Below are positions 22,621-32,900 of a stretch of 57,168 nt of DNA, piece after piece. Where the stretch lies: the NCBI GenBank assembly GCA_016788185.1, contig JAEUTF010000033.1:1-57168 (forward strand), in the 5' to 3' direction. Made by a program: the position numbers and the translations under genes. Positions within the stretch are counted from its first letter, which is position 1; every line of letters begins with the position of its first letter. A model generated the notes under the pieces. It was not told where the DNA came from. It did no database searches and saw only the letters and a list, made by a program, of their open reading frames with translations. The DNA comes from Bacteroidia bacterium. GTDB lineage: Bacteria > Bacteroidota > Bacteroidia > AKYH767-A > OLB10.

Positions 22621-25600
22621 TTAAAAACCAGGGAAAGTGATCAGCATATTGAATCCATCCCGGGTACCCGGTGTGGCTGCTCCTTTCAGTTGGGACACCC
22701 ATGTTCTGACGAGGGTAAAGCCCAGCGTTCCGGACTTTTCCCAGTCATAGCCTTTCGGTAATCCGCAACCGTTGTCCTTCAGCTCGAGTACATAATAATC
22801 TCCCTGTTTTTTTAGCGAAACGCTGATCTCACCTGAACTCCGGCCCTTGAAGGCATGTCTCATCGAATTACCTGCCACTTCGTGAACGATCATGGCGCAG
22901 GATACTGCCGCCGCAAGCGGCAGGCGGGTATCGGACGTTCCGGTTTGCAGTGTTAAACTGAAATCCTTATTGATCCAGTCTTCCTGCATTCCGTGCAGCA
23001 AGGGATGAATCCAGGAATTGAACGCCACCGCATTTTCAGCATTGTTTTCCGTGAACAACTCCTGCACCAATTGCAGAACTGCCAGCCGCCCCCTGTTTTC
23101 CTTCAGTACCTGCCTGAAATGCTCCGTAGCAGCAAAATACTGTTCCAGCTGAAGCAATGAACTCATCACTGAAAAGTGGGTACGCACCTGCGCTTTCAGC
23201 TCTTCAAATTTTTCCTGTTCACGCAACAGGCGTTGCCGGTTATCCTGTTCCAGCGTAATCCGGGCAGTCACATCACAAAAAGTTACCAGTGAGCCGGTCA
23301 CCGTATTCCTGTCGGCCGAAAGCATCGGTGCGGCATTCAGTGAAAGCCACTTCACGGGCGCTTCTCCGCCGGCTATGCCCATGACCATGTCCTTCAGGAA
23401 AGACCGTTGATGCATGGCCATCAGGCAGGGTAATTCGTGATCACTGAGAAGTGTGCCATCGGCGTGCAAGAGCTTCCATCCTTCACCGTTCCGGAAGGGT
23501 CCGGTACCGATGAGCTGACTGACCGGAATCCCGAGCAGCTCAGCGGCGGATGTATTGCAACTCAGGTGTACACCCTTCGCATCCGTAATAATGACACCTT
23601 CCGCCATGGTATCGAACACGGTTCTGAAACGGGTTTCACTTTCAAGGATACTGCTGTTGATTTTTTTTCTTTCGAGAGCAGTACCGATCAGATCTGCCAC
23701 CGCGGTCAGTAACTCAATTTCCTCAACCGTCCATGAACGGTATTCCCTGCACTCATCAAATCCCATAAAGCCCCACCATTCCTCTCCGGCCATGACCGGT
23801 ACCACCAGCAGGGATTTGATTTGCTGCGGAAGCAAGGCCGCCTGCTCCATGGCCGGAAACTCATTCACATTCCCATAGAGCGCTTTCCCTGAACTAAGGC
23901 TGTCCACCCAACGTGTGAAGCCGTTGCCGATGAGATCAAAATCCTTTAACGCCTCGTTGTCCTTTTGGGAACTGAACTGCTGATCGTTCCATTCCAGAAT
24001 CTGACTGGTCAACAATTCTCCTCCCTGCCGCTGCTCCGAATTTCTGAACACATACACCCGGTTCACGGCCGAGGCTTCTCCGATCTTTGCCAGCATCATC
24101 CGGATGGAAGATTCAAGCTCCTTGTCGCTTTGAAGCCTGGCGGAGAACAGCGTAATGGCTTCCATCAGGCTTTGCCTTTTCCTGCTGCTGAGTTCCGCTT
24201 CTTTGGATCTGGTAATGTCGATGGCAATGCCCTGAATCACCTGCTCCTGCTTCTCCGCGTTTATCTTCACGATGCATCTGAACCAAACATAGCCCCCCTC
24301 CTCACGACGAATACGGTGCTCGAATTCGAGTCCAGTGCCTGTTTGCACCACCGTGTCCATAAAATTCATTAGACCGGCGACATCGTCCGGATGAATGGCC
24401 CCGAGATATTTACGGTATAACTCCTGCGGGGAGATGTCGGGATTCCAACCCAGCAATGCAAAAAGATGCTCTGACCAATACACTTCCTCCCTGGTGTAAT
24501 TAAATTCAAAAGAACCAAAGCGGGCGTAGTTCCCGGCTTCATCCAGGATGGCTTTCAGTTTCCTGCTTTTTTCAATGACATTCTTCTCAGCAGTGATGTT
24601 CTTTGAAGTGACGATGATCTGACCGGAGTCTGCCATCCGCATCAGGCGGGCTTTAAAGTGCAGCATGGAATCCTTGAATGGCATGCTGTAAAAGAACTCC
24701 CCGGACTGGTAATGTTCGTCAAGTTCCTTTTTCGCCTGATAATACAAAGGCAGGATATGTTCCGGCAACACTTCGTTGATCGGCTCACCCAAAAACAATT
24801 CTTTTTCCATGAAGAGAATACTTTCATCCTTCACGAATGCATCCTGGAACCGATCCTGCTCATCCAGAATAAACACCATGTCATCGAGACATTGCACCAA
24901 TTTTATCATCTCCTCCTGCTTTGCCATCAGCCTGAGTTCGGTTTCCTTCTGGCGGGTGATGTCATAAATGGTACCGTAGGTATACACGACCCCATCCTCC
25001 CTGTATTCGTGTACCGCTTTAATCAGAAACCAATGAAATTCCGGCTTCACCTCCGGAATGAGCTGAAACTCTATTTCCATGGGTGTTTTTTCCCTGATGG
25101 AAAGCTCAATTCTGCTCTTGAAATTTTCCAGGAAACGCGGATGCACATACCTGGCGAGGCTCTCGTTGTAATTCATGGCCTCCTCGCGGGTGATATTGGT
25201 AAATTCATAAAGGCGGTCGCTCACATATTCAAATTTTCGCTGACCGTCCTGGCTCATTTTAATGATATACACCACACCGGGAATGGAACTGCTGATTTCC
25301 TCCAACTGCCGGCTCTTTTCCCGGATTTCCCGCCCAATCGCCTCTTTCTCCATCAGCACCCCCACCACATTGACCGCACGTTGCATCAATGTACTTTCAA
25401 AATCACTCAGATCATGGATACTGCGGAAGTAGGCTCCCAATGTGCCCAGTACTTGTCCGTCCCGGCTGATAATCGGAAAAGCAGAGCAGGATTGAAAACC
25501 ATAGAGGAGAGTTAAGTCGCGGTACGTATCCCAGCATTCATGTTCCCGTATATTGCTGATGAAAACCGGCTCCATCGAATAGGCTGCAAGTCCGCAGGAG

Positions 25601-26628
25601 CCATGCAGGGAATCAATGGGGATTTCCTTTACTTTATCCGTGTAGGAAGCCGGAAGGCCGGGATGACTCAGCCACTCCAGTGCCATCTCGTCCTTCTTCC
25701 GGGAGGTTACATAGCAGGTCATTCCGGGAGAAAGCAATTCAATCCCTTCCACGAGGGTATCCAGAATCACCTTAATGTTCTCTTCCCGGTTCGCCAGCTC
25801 AAACACTTTTGTTTCCAGCGACTCCCATGCCTTCATCCTCCACCGGGCCGTGATATCGCGCACAAAAAAGGAAACGGCCGATATCTTTCCCGCATTTACA
25901 ATCGGATTTACGGCCGTTTCAATGTGATAGGTTTCATCCAGAAAAATACTCATGTCCAGCATCTGCCTTTCGCCGGAACAGGCCTGATGAAGCAAGGGCA
26001 CCCATTGCCGGTGTAATTCTTCCGGAAGCGCCTCCACAATATTTATTCCTTCCGAAACTACAATCCTGAAAAAGTCATGCAGTACCCTGCGAAAATGGTC
26101 ATTGAACATCAGCAATTCGCCCTCACAACTGACGATGAACACATAGTCATCCGTATTTTCAATGACCGACTTCAGGCTGGCCGTCTGATCCGTGATTTTT
26201 TCTTCAGCTACTTTCAGATCGGTGATGTTTTGTCCCTGACCCTTCAGGATGCCTTCGCGAAGGTTCCAGCAATTGGTCAGAAAATAAAACACCTTATGAT
26301 CGGCCGATTTCATTCTGATTTCAAAGCGATCGGAAAAATCAGGGTTGCTACGGTTTTCGATGGCGAGATTACATTTCTCCTTTACCAGCGGTATATCGTC
26401 GGCAAACACATAGCGCTCGGCATATTCAAGCAGATTGAGGGCCTCCGGAACATTGTTGTATCCCAGGGCTCCGAGCATTTTCTGATGCTGAAAATCAAGC
26501 TGAATGATGAGACTGTTGAGGTCCAGGTCCCATCCTGAAACCAGGTAAACATCGGGTCCCGGACCGGTCCTTGTCAAATTTCTCTCGGGGTTTATGGCTG
26601 TCTGATCCATCTGCCTGGTATTTTTCAA
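22621..26628 (-). CDS. Cytoplasmic multi-PAS/GAF histidine kinase with degenerate phospho-acceptor region
   Basis: A 1335-residue protein without membrane helices. Approximate order: PAS modules over residues 30-275, GAF (about 285-430), PAS (about 440-570, 575-690 and 705-830), a second GAF (about 840-1005), another PAS (about 1010-1130), then an HWE/HisKA_2-like helix pair and a HATPase domain. ATP-binding boxes are intact: HEVAGNSMRHAF (1249-1260), DNGCGLP (1285-1291) and GTLGFTL (1300-1306). Where relatives have E-[IV]-H-H-R-V-K-N-N the protein reads ELKAQVRTHF (from about 1143): both histidines are replaced, and the nearest is H1151. It may signal without canonical autophosphorylation or use another residue. 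No response-regulator gene is adjacent. Confidence 0.85.
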   Translation of the reverse strand: MKNTRQMDQTAINPERNLTRTGPGPDVYLVSGWDLDLNSLIIQLDFQHQKMLGALGYNNVPEALNLLEYAERYVFADDIPLVKEKCNLAIENRSNPDFSDRFEIRMKSADHKVFYFLTNCWNLREGILKGQGQNITDLKVAEEKITDQTASLKSVIENTDDYVFIVSCEGELLMFNDHFRRVLHDFFRIVVSEGINIVEALPEELHRQWVPLLHQACSGERQMLDMSIFLDETYHIETAVNPIVNAGKISAVSFFVRDITARWRMKAWESLETKVFELANREENIKVILDTLVEGIELLSPGMTCYVTSRKKDEMALEWLSHPGLPASYTDKVKEIPIDSLHGSCGLAAYSMEPVFISNIREHECWDTYRDLTLLYGFQSCSAFPIISRDGQVLGTLGAYFRSIHDLSDFESTLMQRAVNVVGVLMEKEAIGREIREKSRQLEEISSSIPGVVYIIKMSQDGQRKFEYVSDRLYEFTNITREEAMNYNESLARYVHPRFLENFKSRIELSIREKTPMEIEFQLIPEVKPEFHWFLIKAVHEYREDGVVYTYGTIYDITRQKETELRLMAKQEEMIKLVQCLDDMVFILDEQDRFQDAFVKDESILFMEKELFLGEPINEVLPEHILPLYYQAKKELDEHYQSGEFFYSMPFKDSMLHFKARLMRMADSGQIIVTSKNITAEKNVIEKSRKLKAILDEAGNYARFGSFEFNYTREEVYWSEHLFALLGWNPDISPQELYRKYLGAIHPDDVAGLMNFMDTVVQTGTGLEFEHRIRREEGGYVWFRCIVKINAEKQEQVIQGIAIDITRSKEAELSSRKRQSLMEAITLFSARLQSDKELESSIRMMLAKIGEASAVNRVYVFRNSEQRQGGELLTSQILEWNDQQFSSQKDNEALKDFDLIGNGFTRWVDSLSSGKALYGNVNEFPAMEQAALLPQQIKSLLVVPVMAGEEWWGFMGFDECREYRSWTVEEIELLTAVADLIGTALERKKINSSILESETRFRTVFDTMAEGVIITDAKGVHLSCNTSAAELLGIPVSQLIGTGPFRNGEGWKLLHADGTLLSDHELPCLMAMHQRSFLKDMVMGIAGGEAPVKWLSLNAAPMLSADRNTVTGSLVTFCDVTARITLEQDNRQRLLREQEKFEELKAQVRTHFSVMSSLLQLEQYFAATEHFRQVLKENRGRLAVLQLVQELFTENNAENAVAFNSWIHPLLHGMQEDWINKDFSLTLQTGTSDTRLPLAAAVSCAMIVHEVAGNSMRHAFKGRSSGEISVSLKKQGDYYVLELKDNGCGLPKGYDWEKSGTLGFTLVRTWVSQLKGAATPGTRDGFNMLITFPGF

Positions 26629-26712
26629 TTTTTAGTCAATGAAAAATACAATCAGCAGGCATACTCCGCGGATTCCGGAATTTTTTTTTTCAACAATACG
26701 CGGTCCCTGTGA

Positions 26713-27429
26713 TCAGGGTTTAACGAGGAGCTGACCCGCCTTAAAAACTTCGTTTTTGAGCACAGCTCCGTTCCGGTCGTACTCAATCCAGGATCCCTCC
26801 TTCAGGCCGTTCCGAAAAGTACCCGACTCCCTGATTTTCCCGTCACCAAAATATATTTTTACCGGCCCGTTTTCCTTGTCGGCTTTGTAGAACATTTCAA
26901 AGATCAGTTTCCCGTTTTCATTGTATTGGCGGTAGGGTCCATCTCTTTTACCCTTCAGGTAGGACTTCTCTTCCGCCAATACTCCCGATTCATAGAATAC
27001 TTTCCAATTTCCTTCCGGCAAGCCCTGCTTATACCCTTCAATGGACTTCACTGAATCATTCTCTCCATAATATACCCAAACGGAATCCTTTTTCAGTTCA
27101 AAATACCTGCCTTTCGCCATGATCTTTCCATTTTCATAGTAGGATATGGCGCTTGACCGTCGGGCATCTTTTTCAAAATGAACCTCGGCTTTCAGCTTAC
27201 CGCTTTCGTACCATGTTTTCGATACCCCCAGCGGCTTGTCGTTTTTGAAGACGGTCTCGGAGCAGAGTGTATCGGTGCGGTAGTACTTGCGCCAAATCCC
27301 CTGCTTCAGCCCCTTCTGATCCTTTCTATTGATGGTATCGCCTTTGAATACCTGAAAAGATTGTTGCTGCGCCATCCCGGCCAGGGACAAGAAGAGCAGG
27401 ACAGTAAGAAGAAGGAGCCGGACTTTCAT
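26713..27429 (-). CDS. Exported MORN-repeat protein (YwqK-like)
   Basis: A 238-residue protein from the ATG at 27429, which gives a signal peptide (MKVRLLLLTVLLFLSLAGMAQ). The rest is a ladder of MORN_2-type repeats with the pattern Y-x-x-G-x-x-x-x-x-x-x-Y-x-x-G-K, for example WYESGKLKAEVHFEKD, YYENGKIMAKGRY, FYESGVLAEEKSYLKGKRDG and YNENGKLIFEMFYK. Such proteins form elongated beta-hairpin stacks; many are annotated as antitoxin YwqK family by similarity, which does not establish a toxin-antitoxin role here. No toxin-like neighbour is present. It is divergent from the TonB receptor gene. Confidence 0.85.
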   Translation of the reverse strand: MKVRLLLLTVLLFLSLAGMAQQQSFQVFKGDTINRKDQKGLKQGIWRKYYRTDTLCSETVFKNDKPLGVSKTWYESGKLKAEVHFEKDARRSSAISYYENGKIMAKGRYFELKKDSVWVYYGENDSVKSIEGYKQGLPEGNWKVFYESGVLAEEKSYLKGKRDGPYRQYNENGKLIFEMFYKADKENGPVKIYFGDGKIRESGTFRNGLKEGSWIEYDRNGAVLKNEVFKAGQLLVKP

Positions 27430-27539
27430 GCTGCAAAAATGCAAATTCATTTTAATCCTGTTGCCAGCCCCCTTTGATTTTAGCTGCATCGCGGAGATTC
27501 TTAATTTCATACGGACGATAACGGCAATCCTCAATTCAT

Positions 27540-27547
27540 TATTTTTG
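27540..27547 (+). promoter_or_regulatory. TAnnTTTG element upstream of the TonB receptor
   Basis: TATTTTTG is an exact match. The predicted start is near 27554, giving a leader of about 22 bases. Confidence 0.45.
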
Positions 27548-27575
27548 TTTTAACCCACCCGACAAGAAAAAGCTG

Positions 27576-30344
27576 ATGAATTCACGTTTAGCCCTATTGA
27601 TAGTTCTCCTGATCCTGCCAGCCGTGTCCCTTGGGCAAGCGCTGAAGGGTGTGGTGAAAGACTCCAGGACCAAGGAAGCCCTGATTGGCGCCACCCTTTC
27701 CGTTAAAGGCACTTCGCTGGGTACCACCACTGATCTTGACGGGAAATTTATTCTGGAAGGCATCCCGGGCTTTCCGGCCACCCTGGTCGTGACGTATATT
27801 GGTTATGAGGCCCGGGAAGTGATAGCAAAGTCGAACAAGGAAGAGTTGATTATTTTACTGGGCACCAACGAAAAAATCCTGAAAGAAGTAAGTGTGGTGG
27901 AATCACGATTGACGGAGAAACAGCGTGAATCAGCCCTGACGGTAGAGGCCATGGACATCATTGCCATCCGGCAAACCCCTTCCGCCAACTTTTACGACGG
28001 CCTGGGTGCTTTGAAGGGGGTGGACGTCACCGCGGCCAGCCTGGGATTTAAAGTGGTAAATACAAGAGGTTTTAACAGCACTTCACCGGTCAGATCGCTA
28101 CAGATTATTGATGGAGTCGACAATCAGGCTCCCGGGCTTAATTTCTCGTTGGGGAATTTTCTGGGATCTTCTGAACTGGACATCCTCAAGGTGGATCTGA
28201 TTGTGGGGGCCAGTTCTGCATTTTACGGACCCAATGCCTTCAACGGCGTAATTTCCATGAATACCCGCAGTCCTTTTGTCAAACCCGGACTGGAAGTAAG
28301 TTATAAAACCGGATCAAGGAGTTTAATGGAAACCGCCCTGCGGTATGCCTTTGTCAAGAAAAACAAAGCGGGAGAAGAAAAGCTGGGCATGAAATTCAAT
28401 GCCTTTTACTTTAAAGCGAATGACTGGGAAGCCGACAACCGCAGCGCCACACCACAATCGAAAAGCGGGGTGGACAACCCCGGCGGATACGATGCCGTGA
28501 ATGTTTACGGTGACGAATATTACGCAGGCGGAGACTTCAGCCTTGTCCCCGCCCTGAGACCGGGGATGGGCATTATCTACCGCAGCGGGTATGCCGAAAA
28601 GGATGTTGTGGATTACAATACCCGCAACCTGAAATTAAACAGTGCCCTGCATTACAAAATCGGAAAGGAAACCGAGTTCATTGCGAGTTCAAATTTCGGA
28701 TATGGCACCACCGTGTATCAGGGCGATAACCGGTACAGTTTGAAAGACATCCTTTTCTTTCAGAACCGCCTTGAGATCCGGAAACCTGAAAAGTTCTTTT
28801 TGCGCGCCTATGTCACCAATGAAAATGCCGGCAACTCCTATGATGCGTTTTTTACGGCCCTGCTTTTACAGCGCTCCGTAAAGGATGACGCCGATTGGGT
28901 GGATGATTACACCAAGTACTTCACCGACAATCAGCTTTTCAAAGAAATCAGGGATTTCCCGGGCTATCCCCAGGCATCCCAATATCCGGATTACATCCAG
29001 TACCTGGCCGCCATCAACCCGTTCCTGTTACAGAATTACTACGACTCACTGGTGCTGTACCACTCGGGAGCGCAGGCCTATGCCAACAGCATCGGCAACC
29101 CCATCGCCGGGAACCAGGCCTACCTCCTTCCGGGCACCGCAGCCTTTGACTCTACGTTTCGGTCAATCACTTCCAGGGAAACATTTGCCGGCGGCGGATC
29201 AAAGTTTTACGACAAATCGGCGCTTTATCATGTGCATGGTGAATATAAATTCAACATCGACAGCTTTATTTTTACAGCGGGAGGAAACTATCGACAATAC
29301 CTTCCCGATTCACGCGGTACTATCTTCAGTGACACCAGCGGAAGGGTGATCCGGAACAGTGAATTTGGTGTGTACGCCGGTGCCGACAGAAAATTTTTTG
29401 ATGACAAACTGAAGATGAATGCCACCATCCGGATGGACAAGAATGAAAATTTTGACGCCCTTTTTTCTCCGGCATTATCCTGCATCTACAGCCCTGATAA
29501 AAACCATACCTTCCGCGTCTCCTTCAGTTCAGCCATCCGCAATCCAACCCTGGCCGATCAGTACCTGTACTACAAAGTCGGACGGGCCACCCTGATCGGC
29601 AACCTCAACGGATACGATTCACTGGCCACCCTCGGCTCCCTGTTCACAGGGTTGAATTACCAGAATCCCGATACGCTGGAGTACTTCAACGTCAAACCCG
29701 TACAACCTGAAGAAGTGCGAACCCTGGAAGCCGGTTACAGAGCCACCCTCTTTCAGCGCCTCTATGTGGATCTGAACGCCTATTACAGTATCTATACGAA
29801 TTTCATCGGCTATAAACTGGGCGCTGACGTATCCATTGCCCAGGGCTCTCCCCTTCCCATCTTCCTGAACAATATTTACAGGGTGGCCACCAATTCTGAA
29901 GACCGGGTCAGCACACAGGGCTTCACCATCGGCATGAATTACTTTTTCAGCAAGTTTTATTCGCTCAACGGCAATTGGTCATGGAACCAACTGGACCGCG
30001 GCGGTTCTGACGACCCACTCATACCGGCTTTCAACACACCGAAAAACAAGTTCAACATCGGCATCAGCGGAACGCAGATCGACAATAAAATCGGAAGCAA
30101 CTGGGGTTTTAACATCAATTACAAATGGGTGCAGGGTTTTTTGTTTGAGGGATCGCCCCAGTTCACCGGTGAAATTGATGATTACGGATTGCTCGACGCC
30201 CAGGTCAACAAAAAGTTTACTGAAACAAAGTGCACCATCAAACTGGGCTGTTCAAACCTCCTCGAAAACGAGCACTACGAAGTGTACGGAGGTCCGCTGA
30301 TCGGGAGGCTGTTTTACATGCAACTGCTGGTAGAGTTGAACTGA
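27576..30344 (+). CDS. TonB-dependent outer-membrane receptor
   Basis: A 922-residue receptor. A signal peptide (residues 1-21) is followed by a carboxypeptidase-regulatory-like beta-sandwich (about 22-105: LKGVVKDSRTKEALIGATLSVKG, TDLDGKFILEGIPG, VTYIGYEAREV). The TonB-box-like ILKEVSVVES comes next. The plug (about 120-235) has VNTRGFNSTSPVRSLQIIDGVDNQ and VDLIVGASSAFYGPNAFNGVISMNTR. The rest is the 22-stranded barrel, ending in GGPLIGRLFYMQLLVELN. No SusD gene follows, so this is not a standard SusCD polysaccharide pair; the substrate could be a siderophore, vitamin or peptide. It converges with priA. Confidence 0.94.
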   Translation: MNSRLALLIVLLILPAVSLGQALKGVVKDSRTKEALIGATLSVKGTSLGTTTDLDGKFILEGIPGFPATLVVTYIGYEAREVIAKSNKEELIILLGTNEKILKEVSVVESRLTEKQRESALTVEAMDIIAIRQTPSANFYDGLGALKGVDVTAASLGFKVVNTRGFNSTSPVRSLQIIDGVDNQAPGLNFSLGNFLGSSELDILKVDLIVGASSAFYGPNAFNGVISMNTRSPFVKPGLEVSYKTGSRSLMETALRYAFVKKNKAGEEKLGMKFNAFYFKANDWEADNRSATPQSKSGVDNPGGYDAVNVYGDEYYAGGDFSLVPALRPGMGIIYRSGYAEKDVVDYNTRNLKLNSALHYKIGKETEFIASSNFGYGTTVYQGDNRYSLKDILFFQNRLEIRKPEKFFLRAYVTNENAGNSYDAFFTALLLQRSVKDDADWVDDYTKYFTDNQLFKEIRDFPGYPQASQYPDYIQYLAAINPFLLQNYYDSLVLYHSGAQAYANSIGNPIAGNQAYLLPGTAAFDSTFRSITSRETFAGGGSKFYDKSALYHVHGEYKFNIDSFIFTAGGNYRQYLPDSRGTIFSDTSGRVIRNSEFGVYAGADRKFFDDKLKMNATIRMDKNENFDALFSPALSCIYSPDKNHTFRVSFSSAIRNPTLADQYLYYKVGRATLIGNLNGYDSLATLGSLFTGLNYQNPDTLEYFNVKPVQPEEVRTLEAGYRATLFQRLYVDLNAYYSIYTNFIGYKLGADVSIAQGSPLPIFLNNIYRVATNSEDRVSTQGFTIGMNYFFSKFYSLNGNWSWNQLDRGGSDDPLIPAFNTPKNKFNIGISGTQIDNKIGSNWGFNINYKWVQGFLFEGSPQFTGEIDDYGLLDAQVNKKFTETKCTIKLGCSNLLENEHYEVYGGPLIGRLFYMQLLVELN

Positions 30345-30414
30345 TCTGAAAGAAACAGCCGAATGCCTAATCGGCGTTGAACGCTTAGCAAAACGTCATT
30401 CACAGCGATGATCC

Positions 30415-32895
30415 TCAAAGGGGATCCACATCCACCTGAATGATCAACTGCCTGTTTTCCGGCTTCTGCTTGAAAGCAGCAAGGGCCAGTTGCAGGCTTT
30501 TCTTTACTTCTGAAATGCTGAGGGTCTTCTCCAGTTTGATCAGGAGATGCCGCTGGTAGAGATTTCTCACCCTGCTCACGTAGGGTATGGTCGGACCCAG
30601 TACCCGTTTGGCAAACATTTTTTTTAATTCAAGCGTAAGTTCTCCCGATAATTTATCAATGCGTTTCTCATCCTTGTGCTTCAGGCGGATTTCGATGAGA
30701 CGACAATAAGGGGGATAGAAAAATTTATAACGCTCGTTGAGCTCGTGCATGTAAAAATCCTTATAAGCATGCCTCAGTACAAAAGCCAGCACCGGATTGT
30801 CTACCTGATGGGATTGGATCAGCACTTTGCCGTGTTTCCGTCGTCCCGCACGGCCACTCACCTGAGCCAAGAGCTGAAAGCCTCGTTCATGCGCCCTGAA
30901 CTCCGGGTAATGAAGAATGGAATCCGCATTGAGTATACCAACAAGTTGCACCCGGTCGAAATCCAGTCCTTTGGTCACCATTTGTGTGCCCACCAGCACG
31001 TCGATTTCCCCCTCTTCAAAAGAGGTGATGATATCCCGGTAACCGGATTTGCTGCGCGTGGTGTCGTAGTCCAGTCTTGCAATTCTGGTTCCCGGCAACA
31101 TGCTTTGCAATTCCTCCTCGATCCGCTCTGTACCGTACCCCCTCATCCGTATATCCTGGTCACCACATTGCACGCAACGTGCCGGTACTCCCTGCATAAA
31201 TCCACAGTAATGGCAGCGTAGTTCATTCTTGAACTTGTGATAGGTCAGCGACACATCACAATTGTTGCATACCGGGGTCCATGCGCAGGTGTTGCATTCA
31301 AGATAAGGCGCAAAGCCTCTCCTGTTCTGAAAGATAATGGCCTGCTGCCCTTCCTTTAAGACTCCTTTCAGTTCCTCCAGCAGGGCATGAGAAAAATGAC
31401 CGCTCAGCTGCTTTCGCTTTCTGGCATCGCGCATGTCTACCAGGGCCACATCCGGCATTTCCAGATCGGCGTGCCGACGGTCGAGGGTCACCAGGTCATA
31501 CTTTCCCGACAGCGCATTGAAATAGGATTCCATGCTGGGTGTTGCGGTACCCAGGAGTACGGCGGCATCCTGTTGGGCGGCCATGACGATGGCCGCGTCG
31601 CGGGCATTGTAACGCGGAGCCGGATCTTCCTGCTTATAGGAATGATCGTGCTCTTCATCCACGATCACGAGACCCAGTTTCTGTAGGGGAAGAAGCACGG
31701 CCGAACGTGCCCCGATGACCAGGCGCCCGCGACCTTCAGTGTTTAAATTATCCTCCAGCAGTTTATTCCATACCTCCACCCGCTCCTGTTCATTGAAACG
31801 GGAATGGTACACCAGGAGCCGGTCGCCGAAATGTTTCTGCAAACGACCGATGAGTTGAGTGGTGAGGGCAATTTCCGGAAGCAGGTACAACACCTGTTTT
31901 CCCTGGTTGAGACTATCACGGATCAGGTGTATGTAAAGTTCCGTTTTACCCGAAGAAGTTACCCCGTGCAGCAAAGTTACTTTCCCTTGCTCGAAAGCAA
32001 ATTTTGTTTCCTTCAGCGACTGCTCCTGATAGGGATTCAGCACAAGCGGTTCGATCAGGGAGCCGGTATAGGCCGCTATCCTGTCCTCCTGCCTTTTCTT
32101 TACTTTCAGGACTCCTTTGCGCACCAAGGCATTGAGGGCGGCCGCGGTACTACCCGATCGTTTCAGCAACTGCGACTTTGGTATTTCCTCCACTTCTTCC
32201 TCACGCGTAAACTGCAAAACGGCCATGACCAGATCCAGTTGTTTCGCCGCTCTTTTCTCCAGGCTATCCAGCAATTTCCCCAATTTTTCCTCTGGAAATT
32301 CATTCACATTGAGTGAAACCACATCGATCATCCGGGGTTTGTACTTCTCCTCCACTTCCTCTCTCACCCGGATAAGCCTTTTATTCAACATGCTCCGCAA
32401 CACCGGCAAAACATGCTTCAGCGAAAGGATCTTACTGATATCTTTCAGGCGGAGTTCCTGTTGCATCTCCAGCGCTTCAAACACCAGGTATTCACGGTCG
32501 GTCAAGACAGAGGTGTCGCCGTCAAATTCCGGATTTCGTGTGATTATGGATTCGCTCTGTAAGCGCAGTGCGGAAGGCAGCGCCGCGGCCATGACTTCAC
32601 CCATGGAACAGAGGTAATAATCGGATATCCATTTCCATAGCCTGAACTGCGAGTCCGTCACCACCGGAAAATCATCCAGAACGGAAAGAATCTCTTTGAC
32701 CGCGTATTTTTCAGGAGGACGGTTATGACATTCATACACCAGGGCCGCAAATACTTTCTGACGTCCGAATTGCACCACCACCCTCATTCCCGGCACCAGG
32801 TTGTCTTTCATTTCTACAGGCACCCCATAGGTGAAAAGTTCAGGCAAAGGCAAGGGCAGAATGAGGTCTGCAAACCAGGTGGTTCCGGCGCTCAT
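30415..32895 (-). CDS. priA: Primosomal protein N' (replication restart helicase)
   Basis: An 826-residue PriA, the 3'-to-5' helicase that recognises stalled forks and reloads the replisome. The N-terminal DNA-binding domain starts WFADLILPLPLPELFTYGVP. The helicase core has LLHGVTSSGKTELYIHL (Walker A), VIVDEEHDHSYKQ (DEEH box), LLGTATPSMESY and the C-terminal motifs LVGTQMVTKGLDFDRV and QVSGRAGRRKHGKVLIQS. The zinc-binding region has the cysteine pairs CNTC, CNNC, CHYC and CVQC. The length is normal for the phylum. Its ATG lies five bases after the corA stop, so it is cotranscribed with corA. Confidence 0.97.
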   Translation of the reverse strand: MSAGTTWFADLILPLPLPELFTYGVPVEMKDNLVPGMRVVVQFGRQKVFAALVYECHNRPPEKYAVKEILSVLDDFPVVTDSQFRLWKWISDYYLCSMGEVMAAALPSALRLQSESIITRNPEFDGDTSVLTDREYLVFEALEMQQELRLKDISKILSLKHVLPVLRSMLNKRLIRVREEVEEKYKPRMIDVVSLNVNEFPEEKLGKLLDSLEKRAAKQLDLVMAVLQFTREEEVEEIPKSQLLKRSGSTAAALNALVRKGVLKVKKRQEDRIAAYTGSLIEPLVLNPYQEQSLKETKFAFEQGKVTLLHGVTSSGKTELYIHLIRDSLNQGKQVLYLLPEIALTTQLIGRLQKHFGDRLLVYHSRFNEQERVEVWNKLLEDNLNTEGRGRLVIGARSAVLLPLQKLGLVIVDEEHDHSYKQEDPAPRYNARDAAIVMAAQQDAAVLLGTATPSMESYFNALSGKYDLVTLDRRHADLEMPDVALVDMRDARKRKQLSGHFSHALLEELKGVLKEGQQAIIFQNRRGFAPYLECNTCAWTPVCNNCDVSLTYHKFKNELRCHYCGFMQGVPARCVQCGDQDIRMRGYGTERIEEELQSMLPGTRIARLDYDTTRSKSGYRDIITSFEEGEIDVLVGTQMVTKGLDFDRVQLVGILNADSILHYPEFRAHERGFQLLAQVSGRAGRRKHGKVLIQSHQVDNPVLAFVLRHAYKDFYMHELNERYKFFYPPYCRLIEIRLKHKDEKRIDKLSGELTLELKKMFAKRVLGPTIPYVSRVRNLYQRHLLIKLEKTLSISEVKKSLQLALAAFKQKPENRQLIIQVDVDPL

Positions 32896-32900
32896 CGGGT

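Noticed and set aside
26713-27429. MORN/YwqK-like protein as an antitoxin of a toxin-antitoxin pair
   Set aside because: The product is exported and no toxin-like gene is adjacent; the name comes only from family similarity.
30358-30375. GCCGA/TCGGC hairpin between the TonB receptor and priA genes
   Set aside because: The stem is only five bases and no T-run follows on either strand.
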